NCBI GenBank assembly: GCA_018224415.1
Contig: JAGTUZ010000267.1
Location: 1-15,254, forward strand
Direction: 5' to 3'
Source: Bacteroidota bacterium
GTDB taxonomy: Bacteria > Bacteroidota > Ignavibacteria > SZUA-365
DNA length: 15,254 bases
Part shown: piece by piece, positions 14,779 to 15,254 of the stretch
How positions within the stretch are numbered: position 1 is the stretch's first letter
How the letters are laid out: each line of letters begins with the position of its first letter
Notes under the pieces: generated by a model
Database searches by the model: none
What the model was told of the DNA's origin: nothing
What the model saw: only the letters and a program-made list of their open reading frames with translations
Translations under genes and position numbers: made by a program

Positions 14779-15254
14779 TTACAGCGCGTAGGTTATGTTG
14801 ACAGCAAGCAAATTGGCCGATCCCGTGTACAAGCCGTCCATGTACACCCCGCCCGGGAAGCTCGTCGATTCGGTCACGCGATCGAGAATGATCATGTGCA
14901 GGTAGGCCACGTCAAGCGTGATGCCGGGAATCAGGTCGAAGCCGAGGCCGATGTTCAGACCATGACGGTCTGCGTCCGGCAACAGGGGCTCGAGATGTTT
15001 GTCGGGGACAGGATTGTTGTCATAGAAGTAACCGCCGCGCAAGGCCAGCCCGGTACCGGACAGACGGTACTCGAAGCCGAGACGCGCGATCCAGGTGTCT
15101 TCGTAATTCTTCGGTGAAGTGACGTCATCCTGGGCGACGCCGGTGGTGTTTTGTGCGTCCGTCTCGAAATCGATGACCAGTTCCTTGTACGACGACCACT
15201 GGATGCCCTGGAAATCGAACTCGATGTCGAAGTCGTCGCCGGGCGACCAGGCGA
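14779..15254 (-). CDS. FadL/OMPP1/TodX-family outer-membrane transporter, C-terminal part
   Basis: The frame is open from the window edge to TAA at 14779-14781, giving the last 157 residues; the N-terminus lies outside the window. The segment NYEDTWIARLGFEYRL followed by LRGGYFYDNNPVPDKHL and LLPDADRHG is the characteristic C-terminal FadL/TodX pattern, with a Tyr/Asp-rich strand, the PVPD loop and the LPDADR motif. The protein ends in alternating strands with NITYAL at the C-terminus, as expected for an outer-membrane beta-barrel. Such porins carry hydrophobic compounds (fatty acids, aromatics) across the outer membrane. Together with the downstream GDSL lipoprotein it suggests hydrolysis and uptake of an esterified hydrophobic substrate. 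No internal start near the edge should be taken as the real one, since the frame continues in-family to the edge. Confidence 0.9.
   Translation of the reverse strand, partial: AWSPGDDFDIEFDFQGIQWSSYKELVIDFETDAQNTTGVAQDDVTSPKNYEDTWIARLGFEYRLSGTGLALRGGYFYDNNPVPDKHLEPLLPDADRHGLNIGLGFDLIPGITLDVAYLHMIILDRVTESTSFPGGVYMDGLYTGSANLLAVNITYAL

Noticed and set aside
13285..15117. Plus-strand frame of 610 codons opposite the GDSL lipoprotein and porin
   Set aside because: It is an antisense shadow spanning two real genes and the hairpin region; no family features were seen.
1..15254. CRISPR array, tRNA/rRNA genes, transposases or integrases
   Set aside because: No regularly spaced repeats, cloverleaf-like segments, rRNA stretches or mobile-element proteins were recognised on either strand.

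Overview
The window looks like chromosomal sequence from a GC-rich, Gram-negative bacterium of the Bacteroidota/Chlorobiota side of the FCB group; Ignavibacteria or Kapabacteria-like is my best guess. This rests on a secreted hydrolase ending in a FlgD-like, type IX secretion-style C-terminal domain, on an outer-membrane FadL-type porin paired with a GDSL lipoprotein whose N-terminal block reads GNSIT, and on a tandem-activase system common in anaerobes. This is inference from gene content only; no rRNA, tRNA, CRISPR array, insertion sequence or phage gene was seen.

Layout. (A) 7386 down to 1, minus strand: a four-gene cluster read in the order 602-residue COG3581-type protein, 1151-residue double CoA-enzyme activase (ATGA overlap), secreted SGNH hydrolase (9-base gap), exported LmbE/PIG-L deacetylase (14-base gap, cut by the window edge). 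(B) 7387-7653 is a divergent promoter region, followed on the plus strand by nfeD (membrane ClpP-like protease) and a slipin/stomatin gene. They form the classic NfeD-stomatin pair and end in a strong hairpin at 9862-9886. (C) 13183 down to 9888, minus strand: purL (FGAM synthase large subunit) overlapping a YihY/BrkB-type membrane protein by ATGA. (D) 15254 down to 13405, minus strand: the 3' end of a FadL/OMPP1-type outer-membrane transporter, followed after 12 bases by a GDSL lipoprotein.

How the parts work together. Block A couples a cytoplasmic radical-type reductase/activase pair of unknown substrate to two exported ester/amide hydrolases. Block B is a membrane-quality-control unit in which the protease and its SPFH scaffold act together. 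Block C joins purine biosynthesis to a membrane protein of unclear role. Block D looks like an envelope lipid or hydrophobic-compound hydrolysis and uptake pair.

The least understood part is block A. The activase keeps all four cluster cysteines in a single-chain pseudo-dimer, its partner is a separate upstream gene, and no classical 2-hydroxyacyl-CoA dehydratase subunits lie nearby. The 221-base gap ahead of purL holds two inverted repeats and a short direct repeat that the genes do not explain.
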